DNA of 64,000 nucleotides, taken from Streptomyces hyaluromycini. Its GTDB lineage: Bacteria; Actinomycetota; Actinomycetes; Streptomycetales; Streptomycetaceae. A model generated the notes under the pieces. The model was not told the DNA's origin, did no database searches, and saw only the letters and a list, made by a program, of their open reading frames with translations. Positions 6,842 to 14,897 of the stretch are shown here, piece by piece. Positions within the stretch are counted from its first letter, which is position 1; every line of letters starts with the position of its first letter. A program made the position numbers and the translations under genes. The stretch is taken from NCBI RefSeq assembly GCF_002217755.1, contig NZ_BCFL01000026.1, forward strand, positions 1-64,000. Direction: 5' to 3'.

Positions 6842-8808
6842 CCGTACCACCTCTGGGACGCCAGACCCTCTTCGTATTCGCTGCGCAGTTGCGCGACCGC
6901 TTCCTGCTCGGACACCTCGGCCGGGGCCACGTCCCACCACACGCCCGCGCCGGGCAGGTCGGCGTGCGGGATCACGGGGACGACGAGGACGACGGGACCC
7001 TCGTGGTCACGGGTCTCGGCCAGGGCGGCGCGTACCTCGTCGGCGGTGGTGGCGCGGAGCGCGCGGGCACCCAGGCCCTCCGCCGTCCTGACGAGGTCGA
7101 CCCGGAGGTAGTCGCCCTCCAGGCGGGCGGGCTTGCCGGAGCCGATCTCCAGGCTGCCGTCGCGGTAGCGGAACTCGTTGCCGAACTCCCGTCCGTTGCG
7201 GCCCATCTGGAGCCGGTGGATGACCTGGTAGCCGTGGTTCTCCGGGATCACGATCGTGACCGGGAGCTTCTCCTGCGCGGCCGTGACCAGTTCGGTGGGT
7301 GCCATCAGGAAGGTGCCGTCGCCGAGGAGGGACAGCACGCGCTTCGACGGGTCCGGCTCGGCGAAGCGGACGCCGAGCGCGGCGGGCAGTTCGTAGCCCA
7401 TGCAGGAGAAGCCGAACTCCAGGTGGGCGAAGCGGCCTTCGGTGGCGTCCCACACCTTCTGCAGGTCGCCGGGCGGACCGCCGGCGGCGGCGATGATGGT
7501 GTCGCCGGCCTGCGCGTGCTCCTGGAGCAGGCCGATCAGCTGGCCCTGGGTGAGGACCGCGTCGGTGTCGCGTACGACGTCGGAGTCGTCGGGCAGTGAC
7601 GCGAGGTCGAAGGGCGAGTCCGGGTCGAGCGCGGCGGCGCGCTGCCGCTGCCACTGCTCGTCGAGGGCGCGCACCTTCTCCTGCCAGGCGGCGGACGTGC
7701 TGGTGCCGTCCGTGCGTACGGCGTCGGCCAGCGCGGCCAGGGCTCGCTTGGCGTCGGCCACGATGCCGGTCGCACCCAGGCGGCCCGCGTCGTGCACGTT
7801 GACGTTGATGCTCGCGAACCGCACGTCCGGGTTCTCGAAGACGGAGTGCGAGGCGGTGGCGAAGTCCGTCAGCCGGGAGCCCACGGTGAGGACGAAGTCG
7901 GCTTCCCGGGCGAGGGTGTTGACGGCCGGGGTGCCCTCCAGGCCGATGCCGCCGAGCTGCCACCAGGCGCGGCGCTGTACCGCGCCCTTGCCGGCGAACG
8001 TCTCCGCGACGGGGATCCCCGCCGCCTCGGCCAGCGTCTCCAGCTCCTCGCCGGCACCGGAGTACACGACCCCGCCGCCGGCGATGATCAGCGGCTTCTC
8101 GGCCTCGGCGAGCAGGCGTGCCACCGTCGCGACCTCGTCGGCGTCCGGCGCCGGGCGGCGGATCGGCCAGTCGCGCTCGGCGAAGAACTCCGCCGGGTAG
8201 TCGTAGGCGTGCGACTGGATGTCCTGGGGGAGGGAGACGACCACCGCTCCGGTGTCCACGTCGGTGAGCGCGCGCATCGCGGCGGGCAGTGCGGTCAGCA
8301 GCTGCTCGGGCCGGGTGATGCGGTCGAAGAAGCGGGAGACGGGACGGAACGCGTCGTTGACCGAGGTGTCGGCCTCGATGGGGTGCTGCAACTGCTGGAG
8401 TACGGGGCCCTGGTGGCGGGTCGCGTAGGTGTCGCCCGGCAGCAGCAGGACGGGCAGCCGGTTGACGGTGGCGAGGCCCGCGCCGGTCACCATGTTCAGG
8501 GCACCCGGGCCGATGGAGGCGGTGACGGCGAGCGTGGCGTGCCTGCGCGTCGCCTTGCCGTAGGCGGTGGCGATGTGGACGAGTGCCTGCTCGTTGCGGC
8601 CCTGGACGAAGGGGAGCTGGTCGCTGAGCTGGTCGAGGGCCTGGCCGAGTCCGGCCACGTTGCCGTGGCCGAAGATGCCGAGGGCGGCGGGTATGAGGCG
8701 GCGGCGGTGGCCGTCGGCCACCGAGTACTGCCGCGAGAGGTAGGTGACGACGGCCTGGGCGACGGTGAGGCGTACCGTGCGCGGTGGCTGTGGCGTCCGG
8801 TCAGTCAT
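6838..8808 (-). CDS. iolD: IolD-like 3D-(3,5/4)-trihydroxycyclohexane-1,2-dione hydrolase, ThDP-dependent
   Basis: Cytoplasmic enzyme of 656 aa of the thiamine-diphosphate family. IolD opens the diketo-inositol ring to 5-deoxyglucuronate. Three domains are visible: an N-terminal pyrimidine-binding part with the active Glu in FVQGRNEQALVHIATAYGKA, a central domain near residues 220-360 (PLIIAGGGVVYSGA), and a C-terminal pyrophosphate domain with SLLGDGTFLMAPTELV and VIPEN, the GDG...N cofactor motif. Length and the FGHGNVAGLGQAL segment are characteristic of IolD rather than acetolactate synthase. It lies 33 bp after the aldehyde dehydrogenase gene and overlaps the aldolase gene. Other standard iol genes (iolB, iolC) are not in the window. 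Confidence 0.88.
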   Translation of the reverse strand: MTDRTPQPPRTVRLTVAQAVVTYLSRQYSVADGHRRRLIPAALGIFGHGNVAGLGQALDQLSDQLPFVQGRNEQALVHIATAYGKATRRHATLAVTASIGPGALNMVTGAGLATVNRLPVLLLPGDTYATRHQGPVLQQLQHPIEADTSVNDAFRPVSRFFDRITRPEQLLTALPAAMRALTDVDTGAVVVSLPQDIQSHAYDYPAEFFAERDWPIRRPAPDADEVATVARLLAEAEKPLIIAGGGVVYSGAGEELETLAEAAGIPVAETFAGKGAVQRRAWWQLGGIGLEGTPAVNTLAREADFVLTVGSRLTDFATASHSVFENPDVRFASINVNVHDAGRLGATGIVADAKRALAALADAVRTDGTSTSAAWQEKVRALDEQWQRQRAAALDPDSPFDLASLPDDSDVVRDTDAVLTQGQLIGLLQEHAQAGDTIIAAAGGPPGDLQKVWDATEGRFAHLEFGFSCMGYELPAALGVRFAEPDPSKRVLSLLGDGTFLMAPTELVTAAQEKLPVTIVIPENHGYQVIHRLQMGRNGREFGNEFRYRDGSLEIGSGKPARLEGDYLRVDLVRTAEGLGARALRATTADEVRAALAETRDHEGPVVLVVPVIPHADLPGAGVWWDVAPAEVSEQEAVAQLRSEYEEGLASQRWYG

Positions 8809-8841
8809 GGGTCGGCTCCTGACAAGAGGTAAGGGGCAGGG

Positions 8842-10284
8842 TCACCAGGGACGGCCGTGCAGCACGATGGTCTTGACCTCGGTCATCTCGCTGACGGCGG
8901 CGCGGGGGCCCTCCTTGCCGTAGCCGCTGCCCTTCAGGCCGCCGTACGGCATCAGGTCGGCGCGCCACAGCGGCGTCCAGTTGATGTGGACGGAACCGGC
9001 GTCGATCTCCCGGACGGCGCGGACCGCTCCGGCGACGTCGGAGGTGAAGATGCCGGCGCCGAGGCCGTACGCGGTGCCGTTGGCCTGCGCGATGGCGGAC
9101 TCCCAGTTGGCGGCCGAGCTGACGGCGACCGCGGGGCCGAACAACTCCTGCTGGCTGAACGGGGATTGGGGGTCGACGTCGGCGACGACGGCGGGCTGTA
9201 CCACTGCTCCGTCGCGCGCGCCGCCGGTCAGGACCCGCGCACCGTCCACGGCTGCCTGGGCGATGGCCCGCTCGACGCGCTCCGCCTCCGCGGTGGTGAT
9301 GAGCGCGCCCATCGTGGTGTCGGGGGAGGAGGGGTCGCCGGTGCGGATGGCCTCGACCTTGGGGACGAGGGCGTCCAGGAAGTCACCGGTGACGGCGGGG
9401 TGAGTGATCACCCGCTGGACGGAGATGCAGACCTGTCCGGCGTTGACGTACCCGCCGAGGGCGACGGCGCTGGCCGCGGCCTCGATGTCGGCGTCCGGCA
9501 GCACCACGACCGGGCAGGAGGCGCCCAGCTCCAGGGACAGCTTCTTCACCCCGGCCACGCGGGAGATGTGCTCGCCGGTGGCGGTCGAGCCGGTGAAGGA
9601 GATCTTCCGGACGCGCGGGTCGGTGACGAGCGCGTCGCCGAGGACCGAGCCCGAGCCGACGAGCACGGAGAGCACACCTTCCGGCAGGCCCGCGTCCACG
9701 AAGCACTCGGCGAGTTCCAGGGCGGTCAGCGGGGTGCTGGTGGCCGGCTTCAGGATGACCGCGTTACCGGCCGCCAGGGCCGGGGCGAGCTTGTGCAGGA
9801 CCAGCAGCGCCGGGTAGTTGAACGGCGTGATGGCCACGACGATGCCGCAGGGCTGGCGCAGGGTGAAGCCGATCTTGTCCTGGCCCGTGCCGCGGTTGGC
9901 GTCGAGCGGCAGGGTCTCGCCGTAGAGCTGCGTGCCCTCGAAGGCGGCGAGCCGGATCAGGTCGCCGGAGCGGGACGCCTCGGCGGTGGCCTCGGTGATG
10001 GTCTTGCCGGACTCCGCGCTGATGGTCTGCGCGGTCTTCGGGGCCCGCTCGTCGGCGAGTTCCGCGGCGCGCAGCAGGATGCGCATCCGCTCGTGGGCGG
10101 GCGTACGGCGCCAGACCGCCGCCCCGCGCTCCGCCGCCGCGAGGGCGGCCTCGACGTCCTCGGTTCCGGCGAGGGCCACCGTGCCCACGGTCGAACCGTC
10201 GAACGGTGAGGAGATCTCTCGGGTCTGCCCGGTACCCCGGGCTACCTGCCACCGGCTGCCGATCAGCAACTCCACGGGCGCCAT
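8842..10284 (-). CDS. Aldehyde dehydrogenase family protein (non-acylating)
   Basis: NAD(P)-dependent aldehyde dehydrogenase of 480 aa, oxidising an aldehyde to an acid in the cytoplasm. Visible motifs are the Asn strand AITPFNYPALLVLHKLAPAL, cofactor loop KPATSTP, ISFTGSTATGEHI, catalytic Glu in LELGAS, catalytic Cys in NAGQVCIS, and the late PFSQQELFGPAVAV. The sequence resembles the GapN, lactaldehyde and succinate-semialdehyde branch, not CoA-acylating MmsA. It is the first gene of the minus-strand unit ALDH-iolD-aldolase. The site TGATGGACAAATGAT lies 138 bp upstream of its ATG. It may oxidise the aldehyde freed by the aldolase. Confidence 0.92.
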   Translation of the reverse strand: MAPVELLIGSRWQVARGTGQTREISSPFDGSTVGTVALAGTEDVEAALAAAERGAAVWRRTPAHERMRILLRAAELADERAPKTAQTISAESGKTITEATAEASRSGDLIRLAAFEGTQLYGETLPLDANRGTGQDKIGFTLRQPCGIVVAITPFNYPALLVLHKLAPALAAGNAVILKPATSTPLTALELAECFVDAGLPEGVLSVLVGSGSVLGDALVTDPRVRKISFTGSTATGEHISRVAGVKKLSLELGASCPVVVLPDADIEAAASAVALGGYVNAGQVCISVQRVITHPAVTGDFLDALVPKVEAIRTGDPSSPDTTMGALITTAEAERVERAIAQAAVDGARVLTGGARDGAVVQPAVVADVDPQSPFSQQELFGPAVAVSSAANWESAIAQANGTAYGLGAGIFTSDVAGAVRAVREIDAGSVHINWTPLWRADLMPYGGLKGSGYGKEGPRAAVSEMTEVKTIVLHGRPW

Positions 10285-10370
10285 CGCCCTCTCCCTTCAG
10301 GAGATCGTCAGAGCACGGCCGTGCGGGACATGTCACGCGGGTCCCACAGGCCAACGGCCAGGCCGTTTAC

Positions 10371-10462
10371 GTGCTCGCAACGCTAGGGCGATGCCAAGGA
10401 ATTACTGAAGCCCTCGAATAAATCATTTGTCCATCATCGGTGCCGTCTTTTCTCCATCATCG
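10371..10462 (-). promoter_or_regulatory. Promoter/operator region of the ALDH-iolD unit
   Basis: Contains TGATGGACAAATGAT (10422-10436, minus strand), a near copy of the site upstream of the sugar-binding protein. A related sequence is repeated at 10451-10462, giving the direct repeat TCCATCATCG twice on the plus strand, 22 bp apart. Between operator and gene is TTGGCA and then CGTTGCGAGCACG (10371-10383, minus), similar to the GGTTGCGTGACGG element at the first promoter. The region is A+T-rich compared with its surroundings. Confidence 0.45.
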
Positions 10463-10473
10463 TGAGTGGCTTG

Positions 10474-10490
10474 AGACCCCGGGGGGGTCT
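10474..10490. terminator. Hairpin between convergently placed units
   Basis: AGACCCC at 10474-10480 pairs with GGGGTCT at 10484-10490 around a GGG loop. It lies about 85 bp past the stop of the amidohydrolase gene read on the minus strand. There is no T-run, as is common for terminators in this kind of genome. Confidence 0.45.
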
Positions 10491-10574
10491 GCTCATCGGA
10501 ACGGAGCGGTTCGGCGGAGCTCGGGTCGTCCCTATGCTCCCGGCATGAGTGACGGTCTGGCGCGGTGGCGGAGC

Positions 10575-11888
10575 TCAGCGGGCCTCCGCAGCGCTCGCTC
10601 CGGTCGTTCCGACGGGCTCGGGCGTGGGCAGGAGGTCCTTGCGCACGACGCCGTCCTGGACCACGCACACGATGTTCGCGGGATCCCCGAGTACGCCGAT
10701 GTCCGCGAGCGGGTCGCCGTCGCACAGGACCAGGTCGGCGGTCTTGCCCGCCGTGAGCGTACCGAGACTGTCGGCGAGGCCCAGGAGTTCGGCCGAGGTG
10801 CGGGTGCCCGCGACGATCGCGGCCATGGGATCCATGCCCAGGTCCACGAGGTGGCCGAGTTCCCTCAGGTTCCGGCCGTGCGGGCAGACGGCGGCGTCGG
10901 TGCCGAGCGCGATCCGGGCGCCCTGCTCGATGGCGCGGGCGATGTTCTCCTTGGTGACGCCCGACCAGCGGACCTTCTTGCGGTAGTGGTGCTCCGGCAT
11001 CGCGTCCTTGTCGATACCGCCGAAGACCGTCGACAGCGTCGGCACGATGAAGACGCCCCGTTCGCCCGCCAGCTCCAGCGCCTGGGCGTCCAGGCCGTAG
11101 CCGTGCTCGATGCTGGTGACCCCGCCGCGGATCGCGTTCAGGATGCCCGCGGTGCCCTGGGCGTGGGCGGCGACCGGCTTGCCGCCGTGGCGCCGGCACT
11201 CGTCCACGACCGCGCGGATCTCCTCCTCCAGCAGGCCCTCGTCCTCGGGCTGGTCGTAGGGGCTGGCCATGCCACCGGTGGCGCAGATCTTGATCAGGTC
11301 CGCGCCGGCGCGCAGCGTTCTGCGCACGGCGAGCCGCGACTCGTCCACGGTGTCGGCGAGTTCGGCCATCTCGCCGCCGGTGAGGTCGGTGCCGTCGAGC
11401 AGCCGGAAGTCGGCATGGCCGCCGGTGTGACTGATGATCCGTACGGCCGTGTGCAGCCGGGGGCCGGGGATGCGGCCGGTCTCGACGGCGGTCCGGTAGC
11501 CGGTGGAGAGGCCGCCCAGGTCGCGGGCGGTGGTGACGCCCGCGTCGAGCGTCTGCCGCAGCCGGGTGGCGGTGTCGTAGGTGACCAGGACCGGGTCGAG
11601 CTCGGCACGGCGGCCGGGCGGCGAACCGTACGCGTAGGCCAGGTGGGTGTGGCAGTCGAAGAAGCCGGGGAGCACGGTACGGCCCCCGGCGTCGATGACA
11701 CGCAGCGCCGAGGCGTCCCCGGTGGCCGGCGGGGCCAGGGCAGCGGGGCCGGCGTAGGTGAGGACTCCGGCCGCGTCGGCGACCACGACGGCGTCGTCCA
11801 CCGGGAGGGCGCCGGTGCCGTCGACGAGGCGGGCGTTCTCGACCCGCAGCGCGGTTCTGGAGGTCTGGTACGTCGTGGCTTCGGTCAT
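10575..11888 (-). CDS. Amidohydrolase family protein (imidazolonepropionase/prolidase-like)
   Basis: Metal-dependent hydrolase of 437 aa of the amidohydrolase_1 superfamily. The composite sites are visible: HTHLAYA (first two metal His), the candidate carboxylated Lys in DLIKICATGG, HAQG and EHGYG (further His), and the late Asp in LGTDAAV. A C-terminal beta segment TAGKTADLVLCDGDPLADI is typical. No signal peptide is seen, so it should be cytoplasmic. Members of this branch cleave Xaa-Pro or N-acyl dipeptides and cyclic amides. The ATG at 11888 fits the family N-terminus best; the frame is open further upstream but would run into the divergent regulator. A second, related amidohydrolase at 19442-20776 leads an oligopeptide-type transporter operon. 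Confidence 0.85.
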   Translation of the reverse strand: MTEATTYQTSRTALRVENARLVDGTGALPVDDAVVVADAAGVLTYAGPAALAPPATGDASALRVIDAGGRTVLPGFFDCHTHLAYAYGSPPGRRAELDPVLVTYDTATRLRQTLDAGVTTARDLGGLSTGYRTAVETGRIPGPRLHTAVRIISHTGGHADFRLLDGTDLTGGEMAELADTVDESRLAVRRTLRAGADLIKICATGGMASPYDQPEDEGLLEEEIRAVVDECRRHGGKPVAAHAQGTAGILNAIRGGVTSIEHGYGLDAQALELAGERGVFIVPTLSTVFGGIDKDAMPEHHYRKKVRWSGVTKENIARAIEQGARIALGTDAAVCPHGRNLRELGHLVDLGMDPMAAIVAGTRTSAELLGLADSLGTLTAGKTADLVLCDGDPLADIGVLGDPANIVCVVQDGVVRKDLLPTPEPVGTTGASAAEAR

Positions 11889-11926
11889 GGAGATCGCAGC
11901 ACTCCTCGATATCAGGAACAGGCGAA

Positions 11927-13138
11927 ATGGAGTGTGGAATGAACAAGAGCGCCTCGTGCCGTGGTGCAGCTTCGCGTGGGGATTCCACGGAGACACGCAG
12001 GAATACGCCGGTCCGGAAAGCGCAGGATTCCACCGCGGAAAACCTTGATGAGCTGGACCTCCGTGTCGTGCACGCGCTCCAGGTCCATCCGCGGGCCCCG
12101 TGGACGCTGGTGGGTGACGTGCTGGCGGTCAACCCGGTGACGGCGGCCCGGCGCTGGCGGCGGCTTCGGGACGCGGGCCTGGCCTGGGTGACCGCCTATC
12201 CCCGGCTGTCCGACTACCGCATCGTGGTGACCGGCATCATCGAGGTCGACACCGAGCCCGGCCGGGCTCAGGAGGTCGCCCAGGCCCTCGCCGCGGAGCA
12301 CTCGGTGGCGAACGTCAAACTCACCGCGGGCGGCCGCGATCTGATGGCCACCGTGCAGGCCACGGACCTCAACGAACTCGCCCGCCTCACCACCCAGCTG
12401 TTCCAGCGGACGCCGGGGGTCCGGGCGACCCGGACACACGTCTCCACCGGCGTGCCCACCGAGGGCAGCCGCTGGCGACTGCGCGAACTGGACGACGCGC
12501 AGTGCGCCCGCCTGGAGGCCGGCCGCCTCTCGGACGTCCCGCAGGATCAGCGGGCGACCACCGTGCCGGCCTGGGATCCGCTGGACGCACAGCTGCTGGA
12601 ACTTCTCAGCACGGACGGCCGGATGTCCATCTGCGACCTCGCGGATGCCACCGGCGGCGGTGCCACCACGGTGCGCCGCCGGCTCCAGTCGCTGCTCGCC
12701 TCCCGGGTGAGCCTGCGCTGCGACCTGGCCAGGCCGCTGTCCGGTTGGCCGTTGTCCGCCGTGTACTTCGCGTCCGTGCCCGCCCAGTATCTGGAGGAGA
12801 CCGGCCGGGTCCTGTCCGGCGTACGGGAGGTCCGGTCCTGCGCGATCACCACCGGTCCGCACAACCTGGTGATCGACGTCTGGCTGCGCACGCTCGCCGA
12901 TGTGCACACCTTCGAGGTCCACCTCGCACGGCGGCTGCCGCGGCTGCGGATCGACGACCGTTCGGTGGTCCTCAGCACGATCAAGCACATGGGGCGACTG
13001 CTGGACCGGGACGGCCACTGCGTGGGCGTCGTACCGTTGCGGCACCCGCAGGAGACCCAGCAGGCGCCGGAGACCGCGGTGTCCCCGTACAGCGGCTTCG
13101 GCAGCCTGGACGGCTTCGCCAGGGTGCAGGAGCGGTGA
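11927..13138 (+). CDS. Lrp/AsnC family regulator with two HTH/ligand modules
   Basis: DNA-binding regulator of 403 aa, twice the usual Lrp length. One Lrp-type helix-turn-helix begins near residue 40 (LDELDLRVVHALQVHP ... VTAARRWRRLRDAGL). It is followed by a ligand-binding part with VKLTAGGRDLMATVQATDLNEL. A second HTH near residue 215 (WDPLDAQLLELLSTDG ... TTVRRRLQSLL) is followed by a second ligand part with CAITTGPHNLVIDVWLRTLADV. A second in-frame ATG lies at 11939. It is divergent from the amidohydrolase gene, with only 38 bp between starts, so control sites must overlap its own coding start. Its stop overlaps the next ATG. Ligand is probably an amino acid or peptide-derived metabolite (inference). 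Confidence 0.88.
   Translation: MECGMNKSASCRGAASRGDSTETRRNTPVRKAQDSTAENLDELDLRVVHALQVHPRAPWTLVGDVLAVNPVTAARRWRRLRDAGLAWVTAYPRLSDYRIVVTGIIEVDTEPGRAQEVAQALAAEHSVANVKLTAGGRDLMATVQATDLNELARLTTQLFQRTPGVRATRTHVSTGVPTEGSRWRLRELDDAQCARLEAGRLSDVPQDQRATTVPAWDPLDAQLLELLSTDGRMSICDLADATGGGATTVRRRLQSLLASRVSLRCDLARPLSGWPLSAVYFASVPAQYLEETGRVLSGVREVRSCAITTGPHNLVIDVWLRTLADVHTFEVHLARRLPRLRIDDRSVVLSTIKHMGRLLDRDGHCVGVVPLRHPQETQQAPETAVSPYSGFGSLDGFARVQER
11980..12034. promoter_or_regulatory. Candidate Lrp operator cluster (CGCAGGAATACGCC, CGCAGGATTCCACC)
   Basis: Three related elements lie 92-146 bp upstream of the divergent amidohydrolase and inside the regulator's first codons: GGATTCCAC at 11980-11988, CGCAGGAATACGCC at 11996-12009 and CGCAGGATTCCACC at 12021-12034. 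CGCAGGAATACGCC differs by one base from CGCAGGAATCCGCC at 21127-21140, upstream of the second amidohydrolase. The core GGAWTCC is self-complementary. Confidence 0.5.
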
Positions 13139-13917
13139 TGCGTTCCCTGTACGTTCCCTCGGCCGACGCTCAGGTGCGCTGGACCGACATCCCGGGCGAG
13201 GGCGCCCCGCATGTGTACCTGCACGGGCTGGGGTCCGCCGGTTCCGCGGACTTCCCGGGCGTCGCCACGCATCCGGGTCTGGCCGGGCGGCGGGCGATCC
13301 TCGTCGACCTGTTCGGGCACGGCTACAGCGACCGCCCGGAGACGTTCCCGGGCACGCTGGAGGCGCATGCGGAGACCGTCGCGGCCGTCCTCGACCACTG
13401 TGCGGTCCGGGGCGCGGTGCTCGTCGGGCACTCGATGGGCGGCGCGGTGGCGATCGTACTGGCCGCCCGGCGGCCGGAGTTGTGTTCACGGGTGGTCGCG
13501 GCCGAGCCCAACCTGCTGGCCGGCGGCGGGCTCTACAGCCGCGCCATCGCCGCCCAGCCGGAGCGGGACTTCGTCGGCCATGGCTTCCGGGCCCTGCTGG
13601 CCGGCCTGGCACCCGAGTACGCGGCCCGCATGCGGACGGCGGATCCGGCGATCGTGCACCGCAGCGCCGTCGGCCTGGTGCGGGGCACGACTCCGGGAGT
13701 GGCGGAGCTGTTCCACGGCCTGCCGCAGCCGCGAGTCCTGATCGTCGGTGCCCGCAGTCGGCCGTATCCGGGCGAGGACGGGGTGCGGCGGGCCGGTATC
13801 CCGGTCGTGGAGGTGCCCGACGCCGACCATCACATGGTGACAGACGACGTCCCGGGCTTCGTGGCGGCGCTGCTGCGGGCGCTGCCGTCCGATCACCCGG
13901 CCTCGCCCGGCTTGTGA
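13138..13917 (+). CDS. Alpha/beta hydrolase
   Basis: Cytoplasmic alpha/beta-fold hydrolase of 259 aa. The oxyanion segment YLHGLGSAGSADF is near residue 27 and the nucleophile elbow GHSMGG (Ser near residue 100) is clear. The acid may be Asp in the LIVGARSRPY/VPDADHH region, and the catalytic His is in DADHHMVTDDVPGF. The ATG overlaps the regulator's stop as TGATG, so regulator and hydrolase are translationally coupled. Its 3' end overlaps the convergent ATPase gene by 25 bp. It may cleave an ester or amide within the peptide-type pathway encoded around it; the substrate is unknown. Confidence 0.88.
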   Translation: MRSLYVPSADAQVRWTDIPGEGAPHVYLHGLGSAGSADFPGVATHPGLAGRRAILVDLFGHGYSDRPETFPGTLEAHAETVAAVLDHCAVRGAVLVGHSMGGAVAIVLAARRPELCSRVVAAEPNLLAGGGLYSRAIAAQPERDFVGHGFRALLAGLAPEYAARMRTADPAIVHRSAVGLVRGTTPGVAELFHGLPQPRVLIVGARSRPYPGEDGVRRAGIPVVEVPDADHHMVTDDVPGFVAALLRALPSDHPASPGL

Positions 13918-14897
13918 CAGGCCGTCAGGTGGCCGGGGGCCTGCTCGACGAGCGCGGGCCGCTCGGCACGGCAGCGGTCGTCGGCGAGCCAGCAGCGGGA
14001 GGAGAAGGGGCAGCCGGCCGGAACGTCCGTCGGTGACGGCAGTTCGCCCTTCAGCTCGATCCGCCCGCCCGTGCCGGAGCTGTCGCCCGGTTCCAGGACG
14101 GAGGACAGCAGCGCCCGGGAGTAGGGGTGCTGCGGGGCCTCGAACAGCCTCCGCGACGGGGCGAGTTCGACGATCGAGCCGAGGTACATCACGGCGACCC
14201 GGCTGCTGAGGTGGCGGACCACGCCGAGGTTGTGCGAGATGAACAGGTAGGCGATGCGGTCCTGTTGCTGGATGTCCTGGAGGAGGTTGAGGATCTGCGC
14301 CTGGATGGAGACGTCCAGGGCGGAGGTCGGCTCGTCGAGGACGATCACGGCGGGCTGCGGGGCCAACGCACGGGCGAGGGCTAGGCGTTGGCGCTGGCCG
14401 CCGGAGAACTCGTGCGGGTAGCGGACGGCGGCCGTACGGTCCAGACCGACCTCCTCCAGCACCCGCGCCAGCCGGTCCCGCCGGTCGGCGCGCGGCACCC
14501 GCCGTGCCCGCAGCGGCTCCTCGATGCTCGCGCCCACGGGCAGCCGGGGGTTGAGCGAGCTGTTGGGGTCTTGGAACACCATCTGCACCGCACGGCGGAA
14601 GGCCTTGAGGTCGGTGCCGTCCGGCCGGTGGGTCATGTCCCGGCCCTCGAACCGCACGGCCCCCTGCGTGGGCCGGTACAGCCGGGTCGCGATCCGGCCG
14701 AGGGTGCTCTTGCCGCAGCCGGACTCGCCGACCAGGCCCACGGTCTCGCCGCGGCCCAGGGTGAGCGAGACGTCGTCCACCGCGCGGACGCCCGAACGGC
14801 CGGGTCCGTGCCCAAAGGTGTGGCCGACTCCCGCGAGTTCCAGCAGCGGCGGCCTGGTGTCGCCGTCCGTCCTCACCTCGACCGGCGTCTCATTCAT
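13893..14897 (-). CDS. Oligopeptide/dipeptide ABC transporter ATP-binding protein (OppF/DppF-like)
   Basis: Second ATPase of the Opp/Dpp-type importer, about 334 aa. It has Walker A GESGCGKST, signature FSGGQRQRLALARAL, Walker B VIVLDEPTSALD, and the switch His in FISHNLG. The C-terminal oligopeptide-transporter extension carries the Cys cluster GCPFSSRCWLADDRC, which in related ATPases can bind an iron-sulfur cluster. The ATG at 14897 (after GAAGGG) overlaps the preceding ATPase gene by 8 nt; an in-frame GTG at 14906 is the alternative. It is the last gene of the six-gene minus-strand operon, converging on the hydrolase gene. Confidence 0.9.
   Translation of the reverse strand: MNETPVEVRTDGDTRPPLLELAGVGHTFGHGPGRSGVRAVDDVSLTLGRGETVGLVGESGCGKSTLGRIATRLYRPTQGAVRFEGRDMTHRPDGTDLKAFRRAVQMVFQDPNSSLNPRLPVGASIEEPLRARRVPRADRRDRLARVLEEVGLDRTAAVRYPHEFSGGQRQRLALARALAPQPAVIVLDEPTSALDVSIQAQILNLLQDIQQQDRIAYLFISHNLGVVRHLSSRVAVMYLGSIVELAPSRRLFEAPQHPYSRALLSSVLEPGDSSGTGGRIELKGELPSPTDVPAGCPFSSRCWLADDRCRAERPALVEQAPGHLTACHKPGEAG

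Noticed and set aside
13893..13917. 25-bp convergent overlap of hydrolase and DppF-like genes as a possible misassembly
   Set aside because: Both C-termini look natural, and short convergent overlaps are common in compact actinomycete loci.
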